NCBI RefSeq assembly: GCF_013523165.1
Contig: NZ_JAAMQI010000004.1
Location: 1-64,000 of the forward strand
Origin: Pseudomonas entomophila
Lineage (GTDB): Bacteria; Pseudomonadota; Gammaproteobacteria; Pseudomonadales; Pseudomonadaceae
DNA length: 64,000 nucleotides
Reading direction: 5' to 3'
In this document: in pieces, positions 29,368 to 37,417 of the stretch
Position numbering within the stretch: position 1 is the stretch's first letter
How the letters are laid out: each line of letters opens with the position of its first letter
Program-made: the position numbers and the translations under genes
The notes under the pieces: model-generated
Told to the model about the DNA's origin: nothing
Seen by the model: the letters and a program-made list of their open reading frames with translations, nothing else
Database searches by the model: none

Positions 29368-30302
29368 ACGCAGCCGTCAGTGTTCAGCCGGGCCATAGAC
29401 CTTGTCCGGCGCCCACGGTGGGGCCTGCTGAACGTTGAGCAGGCGGCAGGGCGTACCGGCAGAGGGCGCCGTGCCTTCCGCCGAGGGCGGTGTTCGATAT
29501 GTAGGCCTGTACAAGGTGCGCCTTCGAAGCGTCTGGCGTGTTGGCGGTATTGCCGTCTATTCAGATGAAGAGATCCGGGAGACCCGTCGAGAGGGTGGCT
29601 GTGTCTCGAATCACCAAGGATGGCGCAATGCCGATACCTGCGTTACTGCAACCTACGCGCGTAGAAGGGTACAGCGGCGCGTCCTTCCATTGGCAGACGA
29701 ACGGTTTTTCACCACGCCAGGCGGTTGTGACTTGCAGTGCTCTGTCGAAGGAACGTGCGAAAGAGTTTTGAGGATGTACAGACAGTAGAGTAAGGAGAGC
29801 ACTAGCCTCAAGGAGGCGCTGAGGCTGATCAGCGTCAACTACACCAGAATCGGCTCGAAAGTGTTGCCGTATAGAATGATGATAGGCAGCACCGGTCGTC
29901 ATGGAAGATTCTTCGTTGCGCACGCTCAGCGCCTGGCGGGGGGCGATGAGCAGCATTCCCGCAGGGATGTGCACGAAAAATGGGGAGCCAACTAACGTAC
30001 TGCTATTGGGCGCCTACTTAAAATTTCGTGGGAAGTTCCTCTAGAGGCAATGGCATGAGCGTCTTGAAGTTAACCCGATGGAAGTGCCGAAGTCTCTAGC
30101 CTTTAGAAAATAAACATTGGACTAGCCTACGTGCACCCATAGCCTCTGATATTTTGGCGCTATCGATATAAGCAATTAGCTTATCCAGTCGGACACCTTT
30201 TCTACCTGCCGTCGGATTTTTTGGTTATAACTTGGAACCACGACGACCCCTTCAGGTAGATTACGACCCTTCCACGGTCCCGGAGAAAGGACGAGCGCCC
30301 CG
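29368..30302. other. 935-bp gap of lower GC without a convincing gene
   Basis: Base composition drops from about 29.5 kb onwards, with AT-rich stretches at 30.0-30.25 kb. All frames are short and their codon use does not resemble neighbouring genes. It may be a decayed insertion. One short candidate frame (29601-29771) is listed separately. Confidence 0.5.
29601..29771 (+). CDS. Possible small protein (56 aa), doubtful
   Basis: A GTG start with GAGAGGG at suitable spacing opens a 56-codon frame (VSRITKDGAMPIPALLQPTR onwards). No domain, signal peptide or membrane helix is recognised. It could be a genuine small gene, a fragment of a larger decayed gene, or chance. Confidence 0.2.
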   Translation: MSRITKDGAMPIPALLQPTRVEGYSGASFHWQTNGFSPRQAVVTCSALSKERAKEF

Positions 30303-30953
30303 ATGTCATCGACTCACGCCTCCAACTGGCAACCGACGTATCCCCCCTCGCTCGATTTCGGTCTGCAACATACCCCTGAACAGCTCGCGGCCTCGATGAA
30401 GAGCACCATGGCCTTGCACCGTGGCGGCCCGGTCTGGCTCTTTGCCTATGGCTCGCTCATCTGGCGACCGGAGTGCAAGTCCCTCGAACGCCAGCGCGCA
30501 CGGGTGCACGGCTATCACCGTGGGCTGTACCTCTGGTCCCATGCGCACCGGGGTACGCCCGAGCAACCGGGTCTGGTCTTCGGCCTGGACCGCGGCGGCT
30601 CGTGCAGTGGCGTCGCCTACCGGTTGGACGAGGCCGATCTGGAGGCCGCCTTGCTGGCTCTGTGGCAGCGCGAGATGCCTTACCCGGCCTATCGCCCGCA
30701 CTGGCTGAACTGCCGGCTGGCGGATGGCACGCGTATCCAGGCGCTGGGGTTCGTGCTGGAGCGGCACTTGCCCTGCTACGCTGGAAACCTGCCCGACACA
30801 TTGCTGAGCCAGATCCTGGCCACCGCCAAAGGCCACTACGGCACGACCCGCGAGTACGTGGAGCAGACGCTCGATGCCTTGCGCGTGCACCAGATGCCCG
30901 ACCGCGGTCTCGAAGCGCGTTTTCGCCGCTGCCACGGCTTGCTGCAGGCCTGA
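30303..30953 (+). CDS. ChaC-like gamma-glutamylcyclotransferase
   Basis: The 216-aa cytoplasmic enzyme is of the ChaC family, which degrades glutathione to 5-oxoproline and Cys-Gly. The substrate-binding motif YGSLIWRPE lies at residues ~50-58, a catalytic Glu is present in LWQREMPYPAY, and family blocks RGLYLWSHAHRG, GVAYRL and FVLERHLPCYAGNLP are present. It is a monocistronic unit bounded by the low-GC gap and the FliL-like gene. Confidence 0.9.
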   Translation: MSSTHASNWQPTYPPSLDFGLQHTPEQLAASMKSTMALHRGGPVWLFAYGSLIWRPECKSLERQRARVHGYHRGLYLWSHAHRGTPEQPGLVFGLDRGGSCSGVAYRLDEADLEAALLALWQREMPYPAYRPHWLNCRLADGTRIQALGFVLERHLPCYAGNLPDTLLSQILATAKGHYGTTREYVEQTLDALRVHQMPDRGLEARFRRCHGLLQA

Positions 30954-31048
30954 CCGGCCGTCGACCTCCTGCTTTGCCGGTTGCCGCCGATAACAGGGCA
31001 GGTCAGCGTGTCTCGGGTATGCTGACGTCATTTGCATGAGGAGCGAAC

Positions 31049-31456
31049 GTGAACGCGCGGATCTTGTTGGTACTGGCCCTGTTGCTGCCAGGTATGGCCT
31101 TGGCGGCCGAGGAAGAGAAAGAAGGCGCACCCAAGGTCGCCTACATCACCCTGACGCCACCGCTGGTGGGCAACTATGCACTCGACGGTGGCCCGCGCCT
31201 GCGTGTCTACAAGGCCGACGTGGCCCTGCGCGTGACCGGGGATGCGGCTGCGGCGGCGGTCAAGCACCACGAGCCATTGATTCGCAACCAGCTGGTCGGC
31301 CTGTTCGCTCAGCAGGGCGTGGATGACATGAGTTCGGTCGACGCGAAGGAAAAGCTTCGCCAGGAAGCGCTCAAGCAGGTCCAGCAAGTGCTGGAGACCG
31401 AAGAGGGCAAGCCGATCGTCGAGGACGTGCTGTTCAACAACCTGATCGTGCAGTGA
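31049..31456 (+). CDS. FliL-related periplasmic/membrane-anchored protein
   Basis: The 135-aa protein has a signal peptide or N-terminal anchor (MNARILLVLALLLPGMALA, cleavage near residue 19-20) followed by a FliL-like domain (YITLTPPLVGNY, LRVYKADVALRV, IRNQLVGLFAQQ, LFNNLIVQ). FliL binds flagellar stators, but this gene is outside any flagellar cluster, as in other Pseudomonas, so it is a stand-alone paralogue of unproven function. Its stop codon abuts that of the convergent EVE gene. Confidence 0.87.
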   Translation: MNARILLVLALLLPGMALAAEEEKEGAPKVAYITLTPPLVGNYALDGGPRLRVYKADVALRVTGDAAAAAVKHHEPLIRNQLVGLFAQQGVDDMSSVDAKEKLRQEALKQVQQVLETEEGKPIVEDVLFNNLIVQ

Positions 31457-31909
31457 TCAGGTCGCGAGCGCCAGGATCGCCTGCCACTGTTCGGCGGTGA
31501 CGGGCATCACCGACAGACGGCTGCCTTTCTGCACCAGCGGCAATGCCGCCAACGCGGCCTGCTGTTTCAGCAACCCCAAGGGCAGCACGTGCGCGAAGGT
31601 GCGCACATGGCAGACGTCCACGGCGCTCCAGGGGTTCTTTTCCGCGCTGGCCTTGGGGTCGAAGTAAGGGCTGTCAGGCAGCAGGGCGGCCGGGTCGGGG
31701 TACGCCAGCGTGGTCACCTTGGCAATGCCAGCGATACCTGGCTGCGGGCAGCTGGCATGGTAGAAGAAGCACTCATCGCCCACGGCCATCGCGCGCAGGA
31801 AGTTGCGTGCCTGGTAGTTGCGCACGCCATCCCAGCGCGCGTCGTCCAGGCGGGCCAAAGCCTGGATGGAAAGCTCATCGGGCTCCGATTTCATCAACCA
31901 GTAAGTCAT
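31457..31909 (-). CDS. EVE-domain protein
   Basis: The 150-aa protein is of the PUA-like EVE fold (MTYWLMKSEPDELSIQAL, WDGVRNYQARNFLRAM, GDECFFYHAS, VKGIAKV-type strand GIAGIAKV). EVE domains bind modified nucleotides in RNA or DNA; in bacteria they are often conserved singletons or restriction-type fusions. Here it stands alone in its usual place near ygfA and ssrS. Confidence 0.92.
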   Translation of the reverse strand: MTYWLMKSEPDELSIQALARLDDARWDGVRNYQARNFLRAMAVGDECFFYHASCPQPGIAGIAKVTTLAYPDPAALLPDSPYFDPKASAEKNPWSAVDVCHVRTFAHVLPLGLLKQQAALAALPLVQKGSRLSVMPVTAEQWQAILALAT

Positions 31910-31949
31910 TGCGCGGTCCTGACATTATTTGAAATAAATCGTTGCACCT

Positions 31950-31964
31950 AACCGACAGTCGGTT
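31950..31964. promoter_or_regulatory. 15-bp palindrome AACCGACAGTCGGTT
   Basis: Two perfect 7-bp arms around a central A lie ~40 nt upstream of the EVE start (minus strand) and ~115 nt upstream of the small membrane protein gene. The symmetry is like that of a TetR-type operator; no regulator is assigned. Confidence 0.35.
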
Positions 31965-32080
31965 GGCGCCAGCATTTGATTGTCGACTCGGGTTGGCGGA
32001 GAATGCGCCGGTTTTCAGGGCTACGCACCTGCGGCCATTGTGGTCGTGGGGCGAATCAGTTTGCCCGAGGGGGGCAATCG

Positions 32081-32230
32081 ATGAACCGACGCAAGACGGA
32101 TCCGCTGTGGATCCTGGTGCTGATCTTTGGTCTGGGTGTGGTCACCACGGGCTATGCGCAAAGCTTTCTGGAGCGCAAGGTAGACGCCTCCTATCAGGCA
32201 TCCGTCGTTCAAGATCAGTCCGTGCGTTGA
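32081..32230 (+). CDS. Small single-pass membrane protein (49 aa)
   Basis: GAGGGGGG precedes ATG 32081. The product (MNRRKTDPLWILVLIFGLGV...) has a short basic N-terminus, one hydrophobic helix of ~18 residues (about res 9-26), and a polar tail ending in QDQSVR. The good ribosome site and a clear in-out topology support a real gene. Function unknown. Confidence 0.65.
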   Translation: MNRRKTDPLWILVLIFGLGVVTTGYAQSFLERKVDASYQASVVQDQSVR

Positions 32231-32249
32231 GTCGCTCCCCACGCGCCGG

Positions 32250-32858
32250 TCATGCCGGCGCCAGGTACCATTCGCGGTCCGAGACCGTGCCCTCCAGTGG
32301 TACATCCCAGCTGGCCTGAGCCAGCCGCTCGACCTTCTGGCACTCATGGGCCAGCCCCAGCAGCCTGGGCTTCTTCCACGTCGTGCGACGTTGCTGATAG
32401 GCCAGGCTGCGATCGTAGAAACCACCCCCCATCCCCAGGCGTCCGCCGTGTTCATCGAAGCCCACCAACGGCAGCAGGATCAGGTCGAGTGCCCAGATCG
32501 GGCGCTGGCGCCTGCGGTTGACCACGGGCTCTGGAATGCGAAACCGGTTGCGGCGCAACGGCTCGCCCCGTTCGAAGCGCTGGAACACCATGCGCGTACG
32601 CGGCCAGGCATGCAGCACCGGCAGGTAGACCTGCTTGCCACGGCGATGGGCCTCGCGCAAAAGCGGGCGCGGGTCGATCTCGCCATCATTGGGCAGGTAC
32701 AGGGCGATGTGTCGAGCGCGTCTGAACAGCGGGTGCTGGGCCAGCTGGCGGTACAGCCCGGTCGAGGCCTGGCGCTGTTCGGCGGGTGTCAGCGCGCGGC
32801 GTGCAGTGCGTAGCAGGCGGCGAAGCTGGGGGCGGGTGAGCGGCGCGGTGTCGGTCAT
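32250..32858 (-). CDS. ygfA: 5-formyltetrahydrofolate cyclo-ligase
   Basis: The 202-aa enzyme converts 5-formyl-THF to 5,10-methenyl-THF with ATP. Motifs include the N-terminal RRLLRTARRALTP helix, the substrate loop LYLPNDGEIDPRP, and the phosphate-binding GFDEHGGRLGMGGGFYDRSLA. It follows 6S RNA and zapA on the same strand, the conserved gammaproteobacterial zapA-ssrS-ygfA arrangement. Confidence 0.94.
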   Translation of the reverse strand: MTDTAPLTRPQLRRLLRTARRALTPAEQRQASTGLYRQLAQHPLFRRARHIALYLPNDGEIDPRPLLREAHRRGKQVYLPVLHAWPRTRMVFQRFERGEPLRRNRFRIPEPVVNRRRQRPIWALDLILLPLVGFDEHGGRLGMGGGFYDRSLAYQQRRTTWKKPRLLGLAHECQKVERLAQASWDVPLEGTVSDREWYLAPA

Positions 32859-32906
32859 GGCACGGGCGTCTCGGGAGGGCAGTGCTGGCGCAGCCTGCGC
32901 CAGATG

Positions 32907-32933
32907 ACAAGATGCCCGCCACTGAGGGCGGGC
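32907..32933 (-). terminator. Hairpin downstream of 6S RNA
   Basis: GATGCCCGCC and its complement GGCGGGCATC flank a short loop (CTCAGT-type) just 3' of the 6S RNA. It probably ends or processes the 6S transcript before ygfA. Confidence 0.6.
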
Positions 32934-32940
32934 ATCGGCG

Positions 32941-33124
32941 TATTCAGGCTCCCCGGTAAAACCGCTGTCGGTGTAGCCCTTGAACCCGAAAGTTCAAGGT
33001 GGAGGTTGCCGGACGCTTTAAGGCTTTCCGTCGAGCGGACATGCACACCAGCACCACGTGCAACCCCCGTGGTTGTGCGTATCGGCTCAGGGACATAACC
33101 GACTGGCGCATCCACCAGGGAGTG
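32941..33124 (-). ncRNA. ssrS: 6S RNA
   Basis: The ~184-nt non-coding interval between zapA and ygfA can form a long imperfect rod with an open centre. The minus-strand -10 box TATACT (33130-33135) sits ~6 nt before the presumed start near 33124, and the 5' ACTCCC pairs with GGGGAG close to the 3' end. Position and structure fit 6S RNA, which binds sigma70-RNA polymerase and down-regulates transcription in stationary phase. The ends are estimates. Confidence 0.88.
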
Positions 33125-33142
33125 TGGCCAGTATACGCAGAT

Positions 33143-33460
33143 TCAAACGTTTTTTGCATCCGGGTCGTCGGTCAGCGCCTGATCGACCCGCTCCAGCAGG
33201 TCACGGACCTGCTCACGCGAAGTGCCCGTGGCGGCGATGTCCGGACGGTCCTGCTTGTGCAGCAGGTCGTGGGTAATGTTCAGCGCAGCCATCACCGCGA
33301 TGCGGTCGGCACCGATCACCTTGCCGCTGCTGCGGATCTCGCGCATCTTGGCGTCCAGGTAGCGGGCGGCGCTGACCAGGTTGTTGCGCTCCTCGGGAGG
33401 ACAGATGATGGAATAGTCCTTGTCGAGGATCTGCACGGTGACGTTGTTGCTTGAACTCAT
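33143..33460 (-). CDS. zapA: Cell division protein ZapA
   Basis: The 105-aa FtsZ-ring-associated protein has the ZapA N-terminal domain (VTVQILDKDYSIICPPEER, LVSAARYLDAKMREIR, IAVMAALNITHDLL) and a C-terminal coiled coil. Its start codon overlaps the stop of the TIGR02449-family gene (4 bp), so the two are coupled. 6S RNA follows. Confidence 0.95.
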   Translation of the reverse strand: MSSSNNVTVQILDKDYSIICPPEERNNLVSAARYLDAKMREIRSSGKVIGADRIAVMAALNITHDLLHKQDRPDIAATGTSREQVRDLLERVDQALTDDPDAKNV

Positions 33461-33675
33461 GAGTCTTGCTCCAGGGCCCTGAGACGCACGATCATCGATT
33501 CGACCTTGCGCCGGGCGGTCTCGTTCTTTTCGATGAGATGGGCGCGCTCTTCGCGCCAGGATCGTTCCTGCGCTACTAGGAGTGCATTACGCCGTTTTAG
33601 TTGCTCCACACGCTCGATCAGCAGCTCGAATCGGCTCATCAGCGCTTGCAGCTCGTTCTCTTGCATGGATGGCAC
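33457..33675 (-). CDS. TIGR02449-family coiled-coil protein (ZapB-like)
   Basis: The ~70-aa, almost wholly helical protein has heptad repeats (LMSRFELLIERVEQLKRRNALL, RRKVESMIVRLRALEQ; split here by gaps). It is a conserved partner gene of zapA and is presumed to act in cell division. The GTG at 33675 has GGAG at ~8 nt; an ATG at 33666 (MQENELQ) is an alternative start. Confidence 0.85.
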   Translation of the reverse strand: MPSMQENELQALMSRFELLIERVEQLKRRNALLVAQERSWREERAHLIEKNETARRKVESMIVRLRALEQDS

Positions 33676-33818
33676 TCGCTTCGCTCCGTCGTCACGTCCC
33701 CGGCGATGATGCCCCGGATCGCGCGCTCCCGGCCAGTGCCGATAGTGTGCTGCGCGTGCCGGTGCTAGGATACGAGACCTTCATTCTAGTCATTGCGCCG
33801 CCTGGCGCCTAGTTGCCC

Positions 33819-34382
33819 ATGCCCAATACCCAATCGCCGTACACCGCCTTCGCCGCCCTGCTCAGCAGCAATGGGCATCCCGTTTCCCCCGCCGAACTGC
33901 ACGGCCTGCTGCTCGGTCGCAGTTGCGCCGGGGCCGGCTTCGACGCCGAGGCTTGGCTGGCCGATGCCGCCGCCCTACTCGAGGTCGAGCCTCAGGACAC
34001 CGTGCGCAACGCGCTGGTCGGCCTGCAGGAAATGGTCAAGGCCGAACTGACCGGCGACGACATCGCCATCGTGCTCCTGCTACCGGGCGATGACGCGCCG
34101 CTGAGCGAGCGCGCCATGGCCCTGGGCCAGTGGTGCCAAGGGTTCGCAGCCGGCTTCGGGCTCAACGCCGGGGGCAAGGAGCTCAGCGAAGAGGCCCGCG
34201 AGGTTCTTCAGGACCTGGTGGCCATTTCCCAGGTCCAGGATGCGCTGGAAGAGTCCGAGGACGGCGAGAGCGACTACATGGAAGTCATGGAGTACCTGCG
34301 TGTGGCGCCGCTGCTGCTGTTCTCGGAATTCGCCAAGCCCGCCGAGGCTGCCGAGCCTGCCGCCAAGCCGTCGTTGCACTGA
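33819..34382 (+). CDS. UPF0149/YgfB-family protein
   Basis: The 187-aa acidic helical protein has family motifs [16 protein letters not shown] near the N-terminus and [15 protein letters not shown] in the middle, ending in an Ala/Pro/Lys tail. The P. aeruginosa homologue YgfB is reported to repress an ampDh3-related pathway, but the molecular role of most members is unclear. It lies just upstream of pepP (22-nt gap) in a pepP-ubiH-ubiI operon, as in E. coli. Confidence 0.9.
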   Translation: MPNTQSPYTAFAALLSSNGHPVSPAELHGLLLGRSCAGAGFDAEAWLADAAALLEVEPQDTVRNALVGLQEMVKAELTGDDIAIVLLLPGDDAPLSERAMALGQWCQGFAAGFGLNAGGKELSEEAREVLQDLVAISQVQDALEESEDGESDYMEVMEYLRVAPLLLFSEFAKPAEAAEPAAKPSLH

Positions 34383-34404
34383 AACCCGAGGGGGCGTTCC
34401 AGCC

Positions 34405-35739
34405 ATGAGCCGAATTCCGAAGGCCGAGTATGTCCGTCGTCGCAAGGCGCTGATGGCGCAGATGGTCCCTAACAGCATCGCCATCCTGCCGGCGGCGGCC
34501 GTCGCCATCCGCAACCGCGACGTCGAGCACGTCTACCGGCAGGACAGCGACTTCCAGTACCTCAGCGGCTTTCCCGAGCCCGAGGCGGTGATCGCACTGA
34601 TTCCGGGCCGGGAACACGGCGAATACGTGCTGTTCTGCCGCGAACGCAACCCCGAGCGTGAGCAATGGGACGGCCTGCGTGCCGGCCAGGAAGGCGCCGT
34701 GCGTGATCACGGCGCGGATGACGCGTTTCCGATCGCCGACATCGACGAAATCCTGCCAGGCTTGATCGAAGGCCGCGAACGCGTCTACAGCGCGATGGGC
34801 AGCAACCCCGAGTTCGACCGGCGGCTGATGGACTGGATCAACGTGATCCGCTCCAAGGCCCGGCTGGGCGCCCAGCCGCCGAACGAGTTCGTCGCCCTGG
34901 ATCACCTGCTGCACGACATGCGGCTGTACAAGTCGGCAGCCGAAGTGAAGGTGATGCGCGAGGCGGCCGCCGTGTCGGCCCGTGCACACGTCCGCGCCAT
35001 GCAGGCCTGCCGCGCCGGGTTGCATGAATACAGCCTCGAAGCCGAACTGGACTACGAATTTCGCAAGGGCGGGGCGAAGATGCCGGCCTACGGATCGATC
35101 GTCGCGGCCGGGCGCAACGCCTGCATTCTGCATTACCAGCAGAACGACGCCGTGCTCAAGGACGGTGACCTGGTGCTGATCGATGCCGGGTGCGAACTCG
35201 ACTCCTACGCCAGTGACATCACCCGCACCTTCCCGGTCAGCGGGCGCTTTTCCCCAGAGCAGAAGGCGATCTACGAGCTGGTGCTCGAGGCACAGGCCGC
35301 CGCCTTCCAACAGGTCGCGCCCGGCCGGCACTGGAACGAGGCACACGAAGCCACCGTGCGCGTGATCACCGAAGGGCTGGTGCGCCTCGGCATCCTCAAG
35401 GGCGAGGTGCAGACGCTGATCGATAACGAGGCGCATCGCGCCTTCTACATGCACCGCGCCGGCCATTGGCTGGGCATGGACGTGCACGATGTGGGCGACT
35501 ACAAGATCGGCGGCCAGTGGCGGGTACTCGAGCCCGGCATGGCGCTCACGGTCGAGCCGGGGATCTACATCGCCCCGGACAACCAGGCCGTGGCCAAGAA
35601 GTGGCGCGGTATCGGCATCCGCATCGAGGATGACGTAGTGGTGACCAAGCAAGGCTGCGAGATCCTGACCACGAGTGTGCCCAAGACGGTGGCCGAGATC
35701 GAGGCCCTGATGGGCGCCGCGCGGGGAGTGGCCGCATGA
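34405..35739 (+). CDS. pepP: Xaa-Pro aminopeptidase
   Basis: The 444-aa metallopeptidase of the M24B family removes an N-terminal residue preceding proline. The pita-bread domain carries dinuclear Mn ligands in LIDAGCELDSYASDITRTFPVSG, HRAGHWLGMDVHDVG, TVEPGIYI and GIGIRIEDDV. The start at 34405 (MSRIPKAEYVRRR) follows GAGGGGGC. Its stop overlaps the ubiH start (ATGA), which implies one transcript. Confidence 0.96.
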   Translation: MSRIPKAEYVRRRKALMAQMVPNSIAILPAAAVAIRNRDVEHVYRQDSDFQYLSGFPEPEAVIALIPGREHGEYVLFCRERNPEREQWDGLRAGQEGAVRDHGADDAFPIADIDEILPGLIEGRERVYSAMGSNPEFDRRLMDWINVIRSKARLGAQPPNEFVALDHLLHDMRLYKSAAEVKVMREAAAVSARAHVRAMQACRAGLHEYSLEAELDYEFRKGGAKMPAYGSIVAAGRNACILHYQQNDAVLKDGDLVLIDAGCELDSYASDITRTFPVSGRFSPEQKAIYELVLEAQAAAFQQVAPGRHWNEAHEATVRVITEGLVRLGILKGEVQTLIDNEAHRAFYMHRAGHWLGMDVHDVGDYKIGGQWRVLEPGMALTVEPGIYIAPDNQAVAKKWRGIGIRIEDDVVVTKQGCEILTTSVPKTVAEIEALMGAARGVAA

Positions 35740-36935
35740 GCCGGTTCAGCCTGGCGATCATCGGTGGGGGGCTGGTCGGGGCCAGCCTGGCCGTGGCCTT
35801 GCAGGCCGGCGCCAAGGCCCGAGGCTGGTCGATCGTCTTGATCGAGCCCTTTGCCCCGGGCGACAGCTACCAGCCCAGCTATGACGCGCGCTCCTCGGCC
35901 CTGTCGTTCGGCACCCGGCAGATCTACGAGCGGCTCGGCCTGTGGCAGACCATCAGCCACCGCGCCGAGCCGATCCGGCAGATCCAGGTCTCCGACCGTG
36001 GCCGCTTCGGCGCTACCCGGCTCGACGCGCTCGAAGAGGGCGTCCCGGCCCTGGGCTACGTGGTCGAGAACGCTTGGCTCGGGCAGTCGTTGTGGAAGGC
36101 CCTGGACCCCGAGGTGGTCAGCTGGCGCTGTCCGGCCGAGGTCACCCGGATGAGCGCGATCGAGGGCGGCTATCGCCTGCAACTGAACGACGACACGCAC
36201 CTCGACTGCGACCTGACCGTGCTGGCCGACGGTGGCCGCTCGACCCTGCGCGAGCAGCTGGGCATCCATGTGCACCAGCGGCCTTACGACCAGAGCGCCT
36301 TGATCGCCAACATCACCCCAGGCGAAGCCCATGGCGGGCAGGCCTTCGAGCGCTTCACCGAGCAAGGTCCGATGGCCTTGCTGCCCCTGCCCGACAACCG
36401 CTGCGCCCTGATCTGGACCCGTGCCGGCAATGACACGGCGCGCCTGCTGGCGGTCGACGATCGCGCGTTCCTGGACGAGCTGCAGGGCGTCTTCGGCTAC
36501 CGCCTGGGCAAGCTGCAACAGGTCGGTGCGCGCCATGTCTATCCGCTGGCCCTGATCGAGTCGGATGAGCAGGTCCGCCCGCACCTGGTCGTGCTGGGCA
36601 ACGCAGCGCACAGCCTGCACCCGATCGCCGGACAAGGGTTCAACCTGTCTTTGCGCGATGTGCAGTCGCTGGCCGATGCACTGCTGGCCGGGCCTGCGGT
36701 CCCTGGGGATCTGTCGACCTTGCAGGGCTACCGCCAGCGCCAGACCCAGGACCAGGCGTTGACCATCGGCTTCTCGGACCAGGTCACGCGCCTGTTCGGG
36801 ACCGATCGACCACTGCTCGCCACCGGTCGCAACCTGGGGCTGCTGGCGCTCGACCTGCTGCCACCGGCCAAGCGCTGGTTCGCGCGTCAGGCGATGGGGC
36901 TGGGCACGCGTCCCGACCCGCGAGGCGGTCGATGA
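35736..36935 (+). CDS. ubiH: 2-octaprenyl-6-methoxyphenol hydroxylase
   Basis: The 399-aa class A flavin monooxygenase of ubiquinone synthesis has the N-terminal FAD fold SLAIIGGGLVGASLAVALQ, DARSSALSFGTRQIYERLG, the DG motif VLADGGRSTLRE, and the GD motif LGNAAHSLHPIAGQGFNLSLRD. It is coupled by ATGA overlaps with pepP and with the downstream thioesterase-like gene. Confidence 0.95.
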   Translation: MSRFSLAIIGGGLVGASLAVALQAGAKARGWSIVLIEPFAPGDSYQPSYDARSSALSFGTRQIYERLGLWQTISHRAEPIRQIQVSDRGRFGATRLDALEEGVPALGYVVENAWLGQSLWKALDPEVVSWRCPAEVTRMSAIEGGYRLQLNDDTHLDCDLTVLADGGRSTLREQLGIHVHQRPYDQSALIANITPGEAHGGQAFERFTEQGPMALLPLPDNRCALIWTRAGNDTARLLAVDDRAFLDELQGVFGYRLGKLQQVGARHVYPLALIESDEQVRPHLVVLGNAAHSLHPIAGQGFNLSLRDVQSLADALLAGPAVPGDLSTLQGYRQRQTQDQALTIGFSDQVTRLFGTDRPLLATGRNLGLLALDLLPPAKRWFARQAMGLGTRPDPRGGR

Positions 36936-37414
36936 CCGAACCGCGCCAGCGGGTCTGGCGTGCGCGCCTGATGCGCTGGTTGATCAACCTCTACCCACCG
37001 TACTTGGGCGCAGGCATCCATGTGCAGTCCCTCGGGGCCGACCTGCGCAGCGCCAAGGTGCGGATGAAGCTGACGTTCTGGAACCGCAACTATGTCGGCA
37101 CCCAGTTCGGTGGCAGCCTCTATTCGATGGTCGATCCGTTCTACATGCTGCTGCTGATCGAACAGCTCGGGCGTGACTACATCGTCTGGGACAAGGCGGC
37201 CAGCATCGACTTCATCGCCCCGGGCAAGGGGCCGGTCTTCGCCGAATTCCACGTCGACGACGCCCTGCTCGACGATATCCGCCAGCAGACCGCAGGCGGC
37301 AAGAAATACCTGCCGCGGTTGCAGGTCGACATTCGTGACGCATCGGGCGAGCTGGTCGCCCGCGTCGACAAAACCCTCTACGTGCGGCTCAAGCCGCGAG
37401 CAAGGCAGGCATAA
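36932..37414 (+). CDS. Hotdog-fold (DUF4442-like) thioesterase-family protein
   Basis: The 160-aa protein contains a segment resembling PaaI/DUF4442 hotdog thioesterases (YVGTQFGGSLYSMVDPFYMLLL, IVWDKAASIDFIAPG, ARVDKTLYVRLKP). The catalytic details are not clear. It is inserted between ubiH and ubiI, overlapping ubiH by 4 bp and ending 3 nt before ubiI, so it probably supports the same pathway or membrane-lipid turnover (inference). Confidence 0.8.
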   Translation: MTEPRQRVWRARLMRWLINLYPPYLGAGIHVQSLGADLRSAKVRMKLTFWNRNYVGTQFGGSLYSMVDPFYMLLLIEQLGRDYIVWDKAASIDFIAPGKGPVFAEFHVDDALLDDIRQQTAGGKKYLPRLQVDIRDASGELVARVDKTLYVRLKPRARQA

Positions 37415-37417
37415 GGC

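Noticed and set aside
29561..29974. 137-aa minus-strand frame in the low-GC gap
   Set aside because: No ribosome site, no domain, mixed composition, and it opposes an equally weak plus-strand frame.
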